This document shows, in pieces, positions 33,752 to 43,192 of a DNA stretch of 64,000 nt. The notes under the pieces are model-generated. The model was not told where the DNA came from. It ran no database searches and was given only the letters and a program-made list of their open reading frames with translations. Source of the stretch: Chelativorans salis. GTDB lineage: Bacteria; Pseudomonadota; Alphaproteobacteria; Rhizobiales; Rhizobiaceae. Location of the stretch: assembly GCF_025336525.1 (NCBI RefSeq), contig NZ_JAOCZP010000003.1, positions 248,001 through 312,000 on the forward strand, in the 5' to 3' direction. The position numbers were made by a program, and so were the translations under genes. The stretch's first letter is position 1. The number at the start of each line of letters is the position of its first letter.

Positions 33752-34603
33752 TCAATGGGAGAAGAAACTGGCAGCCGGCGTGTCGACACCAGAATATAGG
33801 GCGCCCAGCACATAAAAGATAACCGCCGCCACCACCAGCCCGTCGACCCGGTCCATCACCCCGCCATGGCCGGGGATGAGCGCGCTCGAATCCTTGACGC
33901 CATGGCGCCGTTTCACGGCCGATTCGAACAGGTCCCCCACCTGTGAGACGACCGACAGGACGAGCGCCACAAGCCCTGCCCACAAGGGCGAAAGCGCGGT
34001 TGCGGCAAGCCAGACGACGGCCAACCCCGCCACAACGCCACCGAGAGCCCCGCCCGCCGCGCCGCTCCAGGTCTTGCCGGGGGAGATCGCCGGCGCGAGC
34101 TTGGGTCCGCCGAGGGCGCGGCCGGTAAAATAAGCGAGAATGTCGGTGGCCCAAACGACGGCGAAGAGGAAGAGCACGGCGATCAGCCCCGCCTCGTCCA
34201 CCCCACGCAAGAAAGAAAGCGCCACGGCCGGCACGCCGGCATAGGCAATACCCGCCCCGCTCCACACGCCGCCGCCCGAGAAGGCGGAATGCGCCAGCGC
34301 CAGCAGGCAGCCGGCGGCCAGCGCGGCGAAGACCAGCGGCGCCGACAGCCCGGCGAGCAGAACCAGAAGGGCAGCAATCAGAAGAACCCAGGCGACGACT
34401 TCGTGCGACCGGCTGACCGCAGGCCGCATGGTCATCCACTCGTAGAAGATCAGTCCTGCCGTCACGACGGCGAACAGCCGGAAGGCAACGCCGCCGATTA
34501 CCGTGACGCCGAGCACCACCGCACCCAGCACCAGCGCCGAGACGACACGCATTCGAAGATTGCTGTGCTTGCCCGCGCCGCCCCCCGGCGCCCCTTCGCT
34601 CAT
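33752..34603 (-). CDS. cdsA: Phosphatidate cytidylyltransferase
   Basis: Makes CDP-diacylglycerol from CTP and phosphatidate, the branch point to all phospholipids. The 283-residue polytopic protein ends with the CDS signature ([18 protein letters not shown] then MDRVDGL). The start overlaps the uppS stop by 4 bp. Length and hydrophobic profile are typical. Confidence 0.95.
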   Translation of the reverse strand: MSEGAPGGGAGKHSNLRMRVVSALVLGAVVLGVTVIGGVAFRLFAVVTAGLIFYEWMTMRPAVSRSHEVVAWVLLIAALLVLLAGLSAPLVFAALAAGCLLALAHSAFSGGGVWSGAGIAYAGVPAVALSFLRGVDEAGLIAVLFLFAVVWATDILAYFTGRALGGPKLAPAISPGKTWSGAAGGALGGVVAGLAVVWLAATALSPLWAGLVALVLSVVSQVGDLFESAVKRRHGVKDSSALIPGHGGVMDRVDGLVVAAVIFYVLGALYSGVDTPAASFFSH

Positions 34604-35316
34604 GATACCGCTTCTTGCGGCGCCACGCTGCCGAAACGGCGGTCCCTCTCCTCGAAGGCGGCGATCGCCGTGGCCAGTTCATCGCGACCGAAATCCGGCC
34701 AGTTGCACGGCAGGAAGACGAATTCGGCATAGGCTGCCTGCCACAAGAGGAAGTTCGAAAGGCGCTGCTCGCCGCTGGTGCGCACGATCAGGTCGGGATC
34801 GGGAATGCCGGCAGTATCGAGATTCGCCTCGAAATCGTCTTCAGTGACGTCCTTGGGGTCGAGCCGGCCGGCCTTCACCTCCTCTGTCAAAGCGCGGGCG
34901 GCACGCAGGATCTCGTCGCGTGCTCCGTAGTTGAAGGCGACGACGAGGTTCATATTGGTGTTGCCGGCGGTCAGGCTCTCGGCCTCGGTCAGAAGGGCGG
35001 CGATATCCGGCTCCAGCCCTTCGCGGCTGCCGACGATGCGCACGCGCACCCCGTTCTGATGCAGTTCGGCAAGGTCGCGGCGGATAAAAAGCTTCAGGAG
35101 GCCCATCAGGTCGGAGATCTCCGACTTCGGGCGCGACCAGTTTTCGGAGGAGAAGGCATAGACAGTGAGCCAGCCGATGCCCATCTCGCCGGCGGCGCGC
35201 ACAGTGCGGCGCAGCGCTTCGACGCCGGCGCGGTGGCCGGCCGTGCGCGGCAGGCCGCGGGCGTGCGCCCAGCGGCCGTTGCCGTCCATGATGATCGCGA
35301 TATGCGCGGGCTTCAC
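34600..35316 (-). CDS. uppS: Undecaprenyl diphosphate synthase
   Basis: Cis-prenyltransferase making the C55 carrier for peptidoglycan and O-antigen. The 238-residue protein opens [20 protein letters not shown] and carries [26 protein letters not shown] and [19 protein letters not shown]. All active-site stretches are intact. It lies 44 bp after frr and is coupled to cdsA. Confidence 0.97.
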   Translation of the reverse strand: MKPAHIAIIMDGNGRWAHARGLPRTAGHRAGVEALRRTVRAAGEMGIGWLTVYAFSSENWSRPKSEISDLMGLLKLFIRRDLAELHQNGVRVRIVGSREGLEPDIAALLTEAESLTAGNTNMNLVVAFNYGARDEILRAARALTEEVKAGRLDPKDVTEDDFEANLDTAGIPDPDLIVRTSGEQRLSNFLLWQAAYAEFVFLPCNWPDFGRDELATAIAAFEERDRRFGSVAPQEAVS

Positions 35317-35360
35317 CCTTCTTCCCCCTTTGGCTCCGACGACCGCGCTTTGGCAGATCG

Positions 35361-35921
35361 TCAGACCTGCATGATCTCGGCTTCCTTCTCGGCGAGCAGC
35401 TTGTCGATCGTGACGATCGTCTCGTCCGTCATCTTCTGCACGCGGTCGGATTGCTGGTGGTGCTCGTCCTGGCTGATCTCGCCGTCCTTTTCGGCTTTTT
35501 TGAGATGCTCCATGCCGTCGCGGCGCACGTGACGCGCAGCCACGCGCGCGTTCTCCGCATATTGATGGGCAATCTTTACCAGTTCCTTGCGCCGCTCCTC
35601 ATTGAGCTCGGGCAAGGGAATGCGCAGGGTGGTGCCCTCGACGATGGGATTGAAGCCGAGGTTGGATTCGCGGATCGCCTTGTCCACCGCCTGCACCATC
35701 CCCTGGTCCCACACCGAGACCGAAATCATGCGCGGCTCGGGCACAGAGACCGTGGCCACCTGGTTGATGGGCATCGTGGTGCCATAGGCCTCGACCTGGA
35801 TCGGGTCCAGGAGATTGGCCGAGGCACGGCCGGTCCTGAGCGACGCGATATCGTGCTTGAAGGCGCTCACCGCGCCGTCCATCCGCCTGTGGAGATCCTT
35901 GAAATCAACACCCTCGGGCAT
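35361..35921 (-). CDS. frr: Ribosome recycling factor
   Basis: Splits post-termination ribosomes with EF-G. The protein is 186 residues, the usual length, with [29 protein letters not shown] and the C-terminal helix stretch [20 protein letters not shown]. It follows pyrH by 11 bp and heads the uppS-cdsA part of the cluster. Confidence 0.97.
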   Translation of the reverse strand: MPEGVDFKDLHRRMDGAVSAFKHDIASLRTGRASANLLDPIQVEAYGTTMPINQVATVSVPEPRMISVSVWDQGMVQAVDKAIRESNLGFNPIVEGTTLRIPLPELNEERRKELVKIAHQYAENARVAARHVRRDGMEHLKKAEKDGEISQDEHHQQSDRVQKMTDETIVTIDKLLAEKEAEIMQV

Positions 35922-35932
35922 AGTTGCCTCCC

Positions 35933-36682
35933 TTACGCTTTTACCGCGTCGAGGCCTGCCGGGTCGTTGTCGACGATCGTGCAGTGCCCCGCGCCCTTCA
36001 GAATGGCCGCGAACCCGCCCTCTTCGTGAATCGAGAAGACGATTATCGGTATGTTGTTCTCCCGTGCAAGGGCAATCGCAGCCGTGTCCATAATGCCGAG
36101 CCCTTCACGCATGACCCGCTCATGGCTGAGGCGCTCGTAGCGCACGGCGTCCTTGTTCTTGTGCGGATCGGCGGAGTAGACCCCGTCGACCTGGGTGCCC
36201 TTGAAAAGCGCGTCGGCGCCGATCTCCGCTGCCCTGAGTGCCGCCGCCGAATCCGTGGTGAAGAAGGGGTTTCCCGTGCCGCCGGCGAAGATCACCACCT
36301 TGCCGGCGTTCATGTAACTGGTGGCCTGGCGCTGCGAGAAGCTCTCGCACAGTTCCGGCATGGCGATGGCCGACAAGACCACCGCGTCGACGCCAATCTT
36401 GTTGAGCGAGGTCCTAAGCGCCAGCGAATTGATGACGGTGGCGAGCATGCCCATGTGGTCGCCGGTCACCCGGTCGCCGCCCTTGGAAGCTACCGCCACG
36501 CCGCGGAAGATATTGCCGCCGCCGATCACGACGCCGACCTCGACACCGAGCGCGCGGGCTGCGGCGATGTCGGCGGCGATGCGGTCGACGACGGAGACGT
36601 CTATGCCGAAGCCCTGCTCTCCCATCAGGGCCTCGCCCGAAGCCTTCAGCACCACGCGGCGGTATAAGGGGTTCAAGCTCAT
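35933..36682 (-). CDS. pyrH: UMP kinase
   Basis: Phosphorylates UMP to UDP. The ATG at 36682 gives 249 residues beginning [20 protein letters not shown]; the longer frame has no homology. The amino-acid kinase motifs [11 protein letters not shown] and [16 protein letters not shown] are present. A strong hairpin separates it from tsf. Confidence 0.96.
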   Translation of the reverse strand: MSLNPLYRRVVLKASGEALMGEQGFGIDVSVVDRIAADIAAARALGVEVGVVIGGGNIFRGVAVASKGGDRVTGDHMGMLATVINSLALRTSLNKIGVDAVVLSAIAMPELCESFSQRQATSYMNAGKVVIFAGGTGNPFFTTDSAAALRAAEIGADALFKGTQVDGVYSADPHKNKDAVRYERLSHERVMREGLGIMDTAAIALARENNIPIIVFSIHEEGGFAAILKGAGHCTIVDNDPAGLDAVKA

Positions 36683-36746
36683 CGTCTCCTCTTTACCATC
36701 CGTGCCCGTCATCACCATCCAAGTCGTGCCTGTCGCCCTACACGAA

Positions 36747-36772
36747 GGGCACCGCGTTGTCACGCGGTGCCC
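36747..36772 (-). terminator. Hairpin after tsf, partial terminator or processing site
   Basis: Perfect 11-bp stem GGGCACCGCGT / ACGCGGTGCCC with a 4-base loop, between the tsf stop and pyrH. The T-rich tail is weak (TTCGTG), so it may attenuate or stabilise the tsf message rather than end transcription fully. Confidence 0.6.
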
Positions 36773-36799
36773 CTATAGTCCAATGCCCGAAAGGCTGGG

Positions 36800-37720
36800 T
36801 TATTTCTTGACCGCGGCCGCCACTTCGGCTGCAAAGTCCGAGGTCTCTCGCTCGACGCCCTCGCCCAGCGCGAAGCGCAGGAAGGCGGTGATCTTGGCGG
36901 GCGCCCCGATCTCCTTCTCCGCCTCTTTCAGCGCCTGCTCGACCGTCAGGTCGGGGTTGATGACGAAGGCTTGCTTCAGGAGGACGACCTCCTCGAAAAA
37001 TTTGCGCAGCCGGCCTTCCACCATCTTCTCGATAATGTTCTCCGGCTTGCCCGACTGCCGCGCCTGGTCGGAGAAGATCTCCTTCTCGCGCGCCACCAGG
37101 GCCGGATCGACCTCACCTTCCGTCAGCGCCGCCGGGTTGGTCGCCGCCACGTGCATGGCCACCTGCCGGCCGAAGTTGCGCGCGGCCTCGGCGTTGCCCT
37201 CGGTCTCGATCGCCACGAGAACGCCGATCTTGCCGAGCCCGTCGGCCACCGCATTGTGGACATAGGTCGCCACGGCGCCCTTGCCGACCGTGAGCTTGGC
37301 CGAGCGGCGCAGCGCCATGTTCTCGCCGATCGTGGCGATGGCGTCCCTGATTGTCTCCTCGACGGACTTGCCGCCCGGATAGACCGCCGCCGCAACCGCT
37401 TCGACGCTGCCGTCGGTCCCAAGCGCCACTTTGGCAACGTTGCGCACGAGGTCCTGGAAGGCATCGTTGCGGGCCACGAAGTCCGTCTCGGAATTGACCT
37501 CGACCGCCACCGCGCTCGCGGCGTCGGAAGCGATGCCGATCAGCCCTTCGGCCGCGGTGCGGCCGGACTTCTTGTCAGCCTTGGAGATACCCTTCTTGCG
37601 CAGCCAGTCTACCGCCGCCTCGATGTCGCCGCCGGTTTCCGAGAGCGCGGTCTTACAGTCCATCATGCCCGCGCCGGTCATCTCGCGCAATTGCTTGACC
37701 TGTGCTGCCGAAATGCTCAT
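36800..37720 (-). CDS. tsf: Elongation factor Ts
   Basis: Nucleotide exchange factor for EF-Tu. The 306-residue protein opens [20 protein letters not shown] and has the EF-Tu contact stretch of the core ([26 protein letters not shown]). It lies downstream of rpsB, the universal order, with a 121-bp spacer carrying hairpins. Confidence 0.97.
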   Translation of the reverse strand: MSISAAQVKQLREMTGAGMMDCKTALSETGGDIEAAVDWLRKKGISKADKKSGRTAAEGLIGIASDAASAVAVEVNSETDFVARNDAFQDLVRNVAKVALGTDGSVEAVAAAVYPGGKSVEETIRDAIATIGENMALRRSAKLTVGKGAVATYVHNAVADGLGKIGVLVAIETEGNAEAARNFGRQVAMHVAATNPAALTEGEVDPALVAREKEIFSDQARQSGKPENIIEKMVEGRLRKFFEEVVLLKQAFVINPDLTVEQALKEAEKEIGAPAKITAFLRFALGEGVERETSDFAAEVAAAVKK

Positions 37721-37819
37721 CGTTGCCTCTTCATGTCCGAATTATCTGCGCGGCCGCCTTCGCAAAAGGCGCCGCGCCCGCTGTCATCGTCGGGGCCGAC
37801 CGGCCCCAGGAAAGGAGGA

Positions 37820-37839
37820 GAAGGGGCAAAAGCCCCTTC
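37820..37839 (-). terminator. Hairpin immediately after rpsB
   Basis: Eight-bp stem GAAGGGGC / GCCCCTTC with a 4-base loop starting two bases past the rpsB stop codon. No long T-run follows, so partial termination or mRNA processing between rpsB and tsf is the likely role. Confidence 0.45.
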
Positions 37840-37841
37840 CC

Positions 37842-38726
37842 TCAGGATTTGTCGGCGTCCTCGGCGGGAGCCTCTGTCGGTGCTTCGCTGGCGGTAGCCT
37901 CTTCCGCGGGTGCCTCGCTTGCCGGAGCCTCTTCCGCCGGAATTTCGGCGGCTGCCTCGGGCTCAGCCGGCACTTCTTCCAGCACCCGCTCGGCCGGCGC
38001 TTCCGCCGCTTCGCCGACATCCATGCCGAGCGCACCCTGCTGGCGCTCGATGCCGTCGATGGCCGCCCTGGCGATCAGGTCGCAGTAAAGGGCGATGGCG
38101 CGCGAGGCGTCGTCATTGCCGGGGATCGGATAATCCACCACGTCCGGGTCGCAGTTGGAATCGCTGATGGCGATCACCGGGATGCCGAGCCGGCGGGCTT
38201 CCTGTACGGCGATGGCTTCCTTGTTGGTGTCGATGACGAACATCATGTCCGGCGTCGAGCCCATATCGCGGATGCCGCCCAGCGCACGCTCCAGCTTGTC
38301 GCGCTCGCGCTCGAGGTTCAGCCGCTCCTTCTTGGTGAAGCCCTCGGCCTCGCCGGCCAGAAGCTCGTCGAGCCGGCGCAGGCGCTGGATCGAGTGGGAG
38401 ATCGTCTTCCAGTTGGTCAGCATACCGCCGAGCCAGCGCGCGTTCACATAGTACTGCGCGCAGCGCTTGGCAGAGTCGGCGACAATGTCAGAGGCCTGGC
38501 GCTTGGTGCCGACGAACAGCACGCGGCCGCCCTTGGCCACCGTGTCGGAGACGGTCTTCAGCGCCTGATGCAGAAGCGGCACCGTCTGGCTGAGGTCGAT
38601 GATGTGAATATTATTGCGGGCGCCGAAGATATAGGGGCCCATTTTCGGGTTCCAGCGGTGAGTCTGGTGTCCGAAGTGCACACCAGCTTCGAGAAGCTGG
38701 CGCATGCTGAAATCTGGCAGAGCCAT
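37842..38726 (-). CDS. rpsB: Small ribosomal subunit protein uS2
   Basis: Structural protein of the 30S subunit. The ATG at 38726 gives 294 residues starting [20 protein letters not shown], with [16 protein letters not shown] and [13 protein letters not shown]. The core ends near residue 235; a C-terminal tail of about 50 residues rich in Ala, Glu and Pro ([18 protein letters not shown]) follows. E. coli uS2 is about 240 residues, so the tail is an extension. It starts the long minus-strand cluster. Confidence 0.97.
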   Translation of the reverse strand: MALPDFSMRQLLEAGVHFGHQTHRWNPKMGPYIFGARNNIHIIDLSQTVPLLHQALKTVSDTVAKGGRVLFVGTKRQASDIVADSAKRCAQYYVNARWLGGMLTNWKTISHSIQRLRRLDELLAGEAEGFTKKERLNLERERDKLERALGGIRDMGSTPDMMFVIDTNKEAIAVQEARRLGIPVIAISDSNCDPDVVDYPIPGNDDASRAIALYCDLIARAAIDGIERQQGALGMDVGEAAEAPAERVLEEVPAEPEAAAEIPAEEAPASEAPAEEATASEAPTEAPAEDADKS

Positions 38727-38904
38727 TGTCGTTTTCCTTTCCGGTTGAACCTCCGCGGGCCCGCAGGCGGCAAGGCCGCCACCGGAGGTGTCAGCCGGAT
38801 GTCTCCCGGACAGATACCCAATGGCCCGCGTGTGGAATGGGCGCGCATATAGAGGCATATGGAGACGAATGCAAGCGCCGGCACGCGTGGCTGCTCCTAA
38901 CCGC

Positions 38905-39022
38905 GCATCATCCCGGCTAAGGGAGCATAAGCTCCCGCCGAGCCGGGATCCATTCCGGAACATGGAAGGGCCACGAATGGGTCACGGATAGCCTCCGCTT
39001 CGCTCCGGCTTCCGGGATGACG
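38905..39022. repeat. ~118-bp palindromic dispersed repeat (copy B)
   Basis: Outer arms CATCCCGGCTAAGGGAGC and GCTCCGGCTTCCGGGATGAC with inner CCGGGATCCATTCCGGAACA. The outer ends match copy A at 13711-13822 and the whole unit matches the degenerate copy at 4327-4441. It lies upstream of rpsB. Such TGGATCCCGG-type elements are common in rhizobial spacers. Confidence 0.75.
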
Positions 39023-39087
39023 CACGGTTGGAAGAGCTGCGTAGCCTTGTGGGGGCGAGGAGTGATGCTTGTCATTGCGGCCGGCAA

Positions 39088-39148
39088 CTCCTCTCCCCTG
39101 CTTTGCGGGGGGAGAGGTGGTCCGCGAAGCGGGTCAGTGAGGGGGTCT
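39088..39148. repeat. Palindromic repeat of the CTCTCCCC/GGGGAGAG type
   Basis: Hairpin CTCCTCTCCCC-TGCTTTGC-GGGGGGAGAGG followed by TGGTCCGCGAAGCGGGTCAG and TGAGGGGGTC. This motif order (CCCCTCACTGACCC... on the other strand) recurs in rhizobial genomes as a dispersed intergenic repeat. Confidence 0.65.
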
Positions 39149-39284
39149 TCGGCGCCAGCCTCCAAAGCGGGGATATATTTCGACCCAATTTCCCGCCAAC
39201 CGATTGATCCCAAACAACCCGCAACCTTTTTTCGCAGGAAAATGCGCCCCCCTGCCCAGCCCGCCCTTATCATGCCCCCATCGC

Positions 39285-39565
39285 TCTTACGGGAACCGGA
39301 TGCGCACCGGGTGTTCGGGAGAGCGGCGGAGACCTCCCCCTGTGGTGCACCGGTGCCTGCAGGCCTGAGGGCCCGCGACAGGCCGGCGGTGCCGGGAGCG
39401 CTGGGTGAAAGACAGCGTTGCCGGCATTGCGGAGAAGCCGCGAGGGCTTTTGTTCGGCCCGGCTAAGACCACCCCCCTCATTGGGTGCAGCCGAGAAGGA
39501 GTAAGGCCCAAGTGACCGGCCGACGGCGGGACAGACTCCGGCGGGGCGCGCTGGACGCGCCTTAG
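39285..39565 (+). ncRNA. Candidate large structured RNA, identity unknown
   Basis: About 280 nt with well-formed nested stems: GCACCGG (39304-39310) with CCGGTGC (39350-39356) enclosing GGGAG/CTCCC; GCCTG/CAGGC (39355-39383) enclosing GGCC/GGCC; GCCGG..CGCTG with CAGCG..CCGGC (39391-39425, loop GGTGAAAGA); and a final GGCGCG-CTGGA-CGCGCC (39545-39561) followed by an A/T-rich stretch. It lacks the conserved cores of RNase P RNA, SRP RNA, tmRNA or the cobalamin riboswitch. The strand is uncertain. High GC alone gives pairing, so this is a hypothesis. Confidence 0.35.
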
Positions 39566-39685
39566 AAATAAATTGAGTGGCTCGGACAACGCGCCCCGCT
39601 TCCCGGCTCTTTGACATAGCCCGGCTTCGGATGAAGCGCGGCAACGAATAAGCATGCCCTTCGCCAGGGAAGGCGCGGCGCTCGC

Positions 39686-39730
39686 GACTCCCCTCCCCCC
39701 TTCGACAAAGCTCAGGATGGGGAGGGAGTC
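39686..39730. repeat. Palindromic repeat with TTCGACAAAGCTCAGGAT core
   Basis: Arms GACTCCCCTCCCC and GGGGAGGGAGTC around the core TTCGACAAAGCTCAGGAT. It lies just past the eipB stop, so it might also act in transcript ending. The core matches the element at 53074-53180. Confidence 0.65.
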
Positions 39731-39755
39731 ACCATCGCCGCGCCCGCTTGGCGCC

Positions 39756-40589
39756 TCAATTGCCGCTTTCGCGAGCACATCCCTCACCCGGTTCGAACAG
39801 CGCCAGATCGGCCAGCTTCGCTGTCATCGAATAATCGGCATAACGGATCATCATGTCACGCTGGATGCCGCTCTCATGCAGCTTGAAGCTGACATTGTAT
39901 TCGCTGACTTCCTCGCCGTCCGCCGCCTCGCCATCGAAATAGGCGGCCGTTACCGGCAAAAACGTGTCCCCGGCGAGCCGACCCAACGCCTCGCGCTCGG
40001 CATCGTCCTCGTCCACCGGTTTCGGCCGGCCGACCACCACCGACACCGTCACCGCATCGTCGGTGAACTCCGTCCCATCGAAAATGGCGCTCTCATAGAA
40101 GCGTTCGCCTGCCTCCGCCTTCTCCAGAAGCTCGCGCAGCTGACCCGTGGGAAAGAGCACTGGCGCGAACGACCGCTCGGTCTTTTCCGGCTGCTCGTAT
40201 TCGACAACCGTGCCCGAACCCTCCCGCCTGGCGGTGCCCTTCACCTCACTGTCGAGTTCCTGGTCGATAAGGGACTTGGTGACGAAGCGGAAAGTCTCGC
40301 CCGCCGCGTCCTCGAAGCTGGTCACACGCTGGTCAACCAATCTCGACCCTTCCGTCATCTCAAAGCGCATGACAATACGGGACTTCAGGGTATAGCCTTC
40401 GCATGCCGATCCGGAGAATTCGAAGACCCAACGGCCGGAAAGCGCCTCGATCTGCGCCTCCTCGTCCGCCTCGGCAAGCGCGAGATCGTAGACGGCGCGA
40501 TGCGGCAGAAGGGACTGCGCGGCGGCCGCGCCGGCACAAATGCACAGGAACGATGTGAGGAGCAGCACGGAAGCACGCGGTACGCGCAT
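39756..40589 (-). CDS. eipB: Cell-envelope integrity protein EipB (DUF1849)
   Basis: Periplasmic beta-spiral protein required for envelope integrity in Brucella. The ATG at 40589 gives 277 residues with a signal peptide (VLLLTSFLCICAGAAAA). Two cysteines, in GSACEGYTL and GEGCARESGN, match the conserved disulfide of the family. The longer frame to 40703 would bury the signal peptide. It is divergent from ridA; the mechanism of EipB is not fully known. Confidence 0.9.
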   Translation of the reverse strand: MRVPRASVLLLTSFLCICAGAAAAQSLLPHRAVYDLALAEADEEAQIEALSGRWVFEFSGSACEGYTLKSRIVMRFEMTEGSRLVDQRVTSFEDAAGETFRFVTKSLIDQELDSEVKGTARREGSGTVVEYEQPEKTERSFAPVLFPTGQLRELLEKAEAGERFYESAIFDGTEFTDDAVTVSVVVGRPKPVDEDDAEREALGRLAGDTFLPVTAAYFDGEAADGEEVSEYNVSFKLHESGIQRDMMIRYADYSMTAKLADLALFEPGEGCARESGN

Positions 40590-40705
40590 GTGGAAATCTC
40601 CGTCATGGAACGGTTTTATGGTATCGCGCTTCTCAGCCACGGATGAACGCCTGTCGTGGCGAAAGAGAGGCGATTTTGCAAGGGCGCAGAGCGAGGAAAA
40701 CATTC

Positions 40706-41170
40706 ATGGCCACCACTATCGAGAAGCGGCTCCTGGAACTGGGCGTCGAGCTACCGGCACCGGCGACGCCGGCCGCCAACTATGTGCCGTCCGTACAAAC
40801 GGGCAATCTGCTCGTGACTTCCGGTCAGCTTCCCATGAAAGACGGCAAGCTGATGGCCATGGGCCTTCTGGGCCGCGAGCTCGGTACGGAGGCCGGCAAA
40901 TTGGCCGCCAAGTGGTGCGCCGTCAACGTGCTGGCTCAGGCGCGCGCCGCCCTGGGTGAGCTGGAGCAGATCAAGCGCATCGTCAAGATCACCGTCTTCG
41001 TTGCCTCGACGCCGGACTTCACCGAGCAGCACCTGGTCGCCAACGGCGCTTCCGACTTTCTCGTCGCCGCCCTTGGCGATGCCGGCCGCCACGCCCGCGC
41101 CGCCGTCGGCATGGCATCCTTGCCGATGAATGCGCCGGTGGAAATCGAAGCCATTATCGAAATCGCTTGA
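40706..41170 (+). CDS. RidA-family (YjgF/YER057c) protein
   Basis: Small trimeric protein of 154 residues; RidA members deaminate reactive enamines/imines. The start MATTIEKRLLELGVELP at 40706 follows a GAGGAAAA stretch. It has SGQLPMKDGKLMAMG, VNVLAQARAALGEL and the C-terminal VGMASLPMNAPVEIEAI. It is the longer ~155-residue subgroup, in which the archetypal arginine is not always kept, so activity is uncertain. It leads a compact plus-strand gene run. Confidence 0.88.
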   Translation: MATTIEKRLLELGVELPAPATPAANYVPSVQTGNLLVTSGQLPMKDGKLMAMGLLGRELGTEAGKLAAKWCAVNVLAQARAALGELEQIKRIVKITVFVASTPDFTEQHLVANGASDFLVAALGDAGRHARAAVGMASLPMNAPVEIEAIIEIA

Positions 41171-41181
41171 GGCTCACCCGC

Positions 41182-41892
41182 ATGTCCGACATCTCCTGGC
41201 TGACGGCACGGCCGATCGCCCACCGCGGCTTTCATGACATGAACGACGAGCGATGGGAGAACACGCTTGCCGCCTTCGCGGCGGCGGCGGAGCGTGATTA
41301 CGTGATCGAGTGCGACGTGCACCTGGCTGCCGACGGCGTACCGGTCGTCTTCCATGACGAGGAGCTGAAGCGGCTCACCGGGCAGGAAGGCAAGATTTGG
41401 CAGCATACGGCGGCGGAGCTTGCCGCCCTGAATATCGGCGGCACCAAGGAGCGGGTTCCAACGCTGGCGAAGGCGCTCGAGGCGATCGGCGGGCGCGTGC
41501 CCGTCCTCATCGAGCTCAAGGGCGTCGCCGGGCATGACGAAGGTCTGGCGGAGAGCGTTCTCGACTGCCTTTCCACCTACTCCGGTCAAGCCGCCCTCAT
41601 GTCCTTCAACCATTGGATCATCCGCGATCTCGGCCGAAACCCCGGGCAGTTCCCCGTCGGCCTCACCGCTTGCGGGCGGAGCATGGCCGACATGGAGGCA
41701 CATTTCTCCATGCTGGCGCACGGCATCTCGTTCGCCTCCTACAGCGTGGATGATCTGCCCAACCCCTTCATCTCCTTCCTGCGCGAGCGCCTTTCCCTGC
41801 CCGTCATCTCCTGGACGGTACGCAACGAGGCGGGAGCGGAAAGGACCCACCGCTACGCCGATCAAATGACCTTCGAGGGATTTGCACCGTAG
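41182..41892 (+). CDS. Glycerophosphodiester phosphodiesterase
   Basis: Hydrolyses glycerophosphodiesters to glycerol-3-phosphate and alcohol. The 236-residue TIM-barrel has PIAHRGFHD, the ENT motif (WENTLAAF), ECDVHLAADGVPVVFHDE and PVLIELKG, all metal or catalytic sites of GDPD enzymes. No signal peptide, so cytoplasmic. It starts at 41182, 11 bp after ridA. Its product is the substrate of GlpD at the other end of the window, a functional but not genetic link. Confidence 0.92.
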   Translation: MSDISWLTARPIAHRGFHDMNDERWENTLAAFAAAAERDYVIECDVHLAADGVPVVFHDEELKRLTGQEGKIWQHTAAELAALNIGGTKERVPTLAKALEAIGGRVPVLIELKGVAGHDEGLAESVLDCLSTYSGQAALMSFNHWIIRDLGRNPGQFPVGLTACGRSMADMEAHFSMLAHGISFASYSVDDLPNPFISFLRERLSLPVISWTVRNEAGAERTHRYADQMTFEGFAP

Positions 41893-41933
41893 GTCCCGGT
41901 ATCTATCTTGTGTGCAGTGGCACGGGACACGAC

Positions 41934-43118
41934 ATGCACAACACCACCCCGGCAGCGACCCTGACAGTAGCGCCCAGCCTCGATGCCTTCACGGCCGAGG
42001 AATGGGCCGGCCTTTCCGGCACTGCGCGGACGGACGGGGGCGCGCCCTATAATCCGTTCGTCTCCCACGCCTTCCTCAAATCACTAGAGGAAAGCGGCTG
42101 CACCACCCGCGAGACGGGTTGGCTCGGTCAGCACCTCAGGCTGGAAGACGTGAGCGGCGCGCTTATCGGGGCCGTGCCCTGCTATCTGAAATCCCACAGC
42201 CAGGGAGAATACGTCTTCGATCACGGCTGGGCCGACGCCTTCGAGCGGGCCGGCGGGCGATACTATCCGAAGCTGCAGGTCTCCGTGCCCTTCACGCCCG
42301 CCACGGGGCCGCGCCTTCTGGTCGGTCGAAAAGCCAATCTGCATGTTGCGCGCCAGGCGCTGGCCGAGGGCCTCAAGACACTCACCGACCGGCTGGGCGT
42401 CTCCTCGCTCCATGTCACCTTCGCACCGGAGGAAGACGTCACCGCACTGGAAGCGGCCGGCTTCCTGATGCGTACCGACCAGCAGTTTCACTTTTTCAAC
42501 AAGGGCTACACGTCCTACGACGACTTTCTGGGCAGCCTCGCCTCGCGCAAGCGCAAGGCGCTGAGGAAGGAGCGACGGTCAGCCTGTGAGGCAGGCATCG
42601 AGATCGACTGGCTGACGGGCAGCGATCTGACGGAGGCCGTGTGGGACGACTTCTTCTCATTCTACATGGATACCGGCAGCCGCAAATGGGGGCGCCCCTA
42701 TCTCAACCGGCGCTTCTTCTCCATGATCGGCGAGCGGATGGCCGATGACATCCTCCTCATCATGGCCAGACGCGGAGGGCGCTACGTAGCCGGCGCCATC
42801 AACTTTATTGGCGGGGATGCGCTTTATGGCCGCAACTGGGGCTGCATCGAGCATCATCCCTCCCTGCATTTCGAGGTCTGCTATCATCAGGCGATCCAGT
42901 TCGCCATCGAGACGGGCCTGAAGCGCGTGGAAGCCGGTGCGCAGGGCGAGCACAAGCTGGCACGAGGTTATTTGCCGGTCGTCACCCGTTCCGCCCATTA
43001 CATCGCCCACCCCGGCCTGCGCCGCGCCATCGCTGACTATCTGGCGCACGAGCGGGAGGATGTAGAGACGATGGGCGAGATTCTTGCCGAGCATTCTCCA
43101 TACAGAAAGGAAGCGTGA
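41934..43118 (+). CDS. FemAB-like GNAT acyltransferase (DUF482)
   Basis: Protein of 394 residues from the peptidoglycan-biosynthesis/FemAB-like GNAT group. The central block FLGSLASRKRKALRKERRSA and the later ALYGRNWGCIEHHPSLHFEV and AGAQGEHKLARGYLPV are characteristic. The ATG at 41934 is preferred; a GTG at 41910 would add eight residues. Members have been tied to aminoacyl transfer, but the substrate is unknown. It lies 41 bp after the diesterase gene. Confidence 0.85.
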   Translation: MHNTTPAATLTVAPSLDAFTAEEWAGLSGTARTDGGAPYNPFVSHAFLKSLEESGCTTRETGWLGQHLRLEDVSGALIGAVPCYLKSHSQGEYVFDHGWADAFERAGGRYYPKLQVSVPFTPATGPRLLVGRKANLHVARQALAEGLKTLTDRLGVSSLHVTFAPEEDVTALEAAGFLMRTDQQFHFFNKGYTSYDDFLGSLASRKRKALRKERRSACEAGIEIDWLTGSDLTEAVWDDFFSFYMDTGSRKWGRPYLNRRFFSMIGERMADDILLIMARRGGRYVAGAINFIGGDALYGRNWGCIEHHPSLHFEVCYHQAIQFAIETGLKRVEAGAQGEHKLARGYLPVVTRSAHYIAHPGLRRAIADYLAHEREDVETMGEILAEHSPYRKEA

Positions 43119-43192
43119 ACATCAGGACTTGACCGGCGCACGCCCACGTCACAGAACGTCGCGGCGGCAGCTTTATGAATGCGAGGAGCGCA

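Larger units (their letters stand above)
38727..39755. other. 1-kb gene-free region with repeats and a candidate RNA
   Basis: Between rpsB and the convergent end of eipB I find no supported protein gene. It holds three different palindromic repeats (38905-39022, 39088-39148, 39686-39730) and a GC-rich segment with nested stems at 39285-39565. Open frames across it on the minus strand are Arg/Pro-rich and look like RNA or repeat sequence read as protein. The rpsB promoter should lie near 38730-38880. Confidence 0.6.

Noticed and set aside
39285-39565. RNase P RNA, tmRNA, SRP RNA or cobalamin riboswitch
   Set aside because: I looked for GAGGAAAGTCC, a T-loop and ANDN-type tag, GGTCAGGTCCGGAAGG and the B12 box; none was present on either strand.
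39287-39787. 166-codon minus-strand frame in the rpsB-eipB spacer
   Set aside because: Arg/Pro/Ser-rich, no RBS, crosses a repeat and the stem-rich segment, and overlaps the end of eipB. It looks like non-coding DNA translated.
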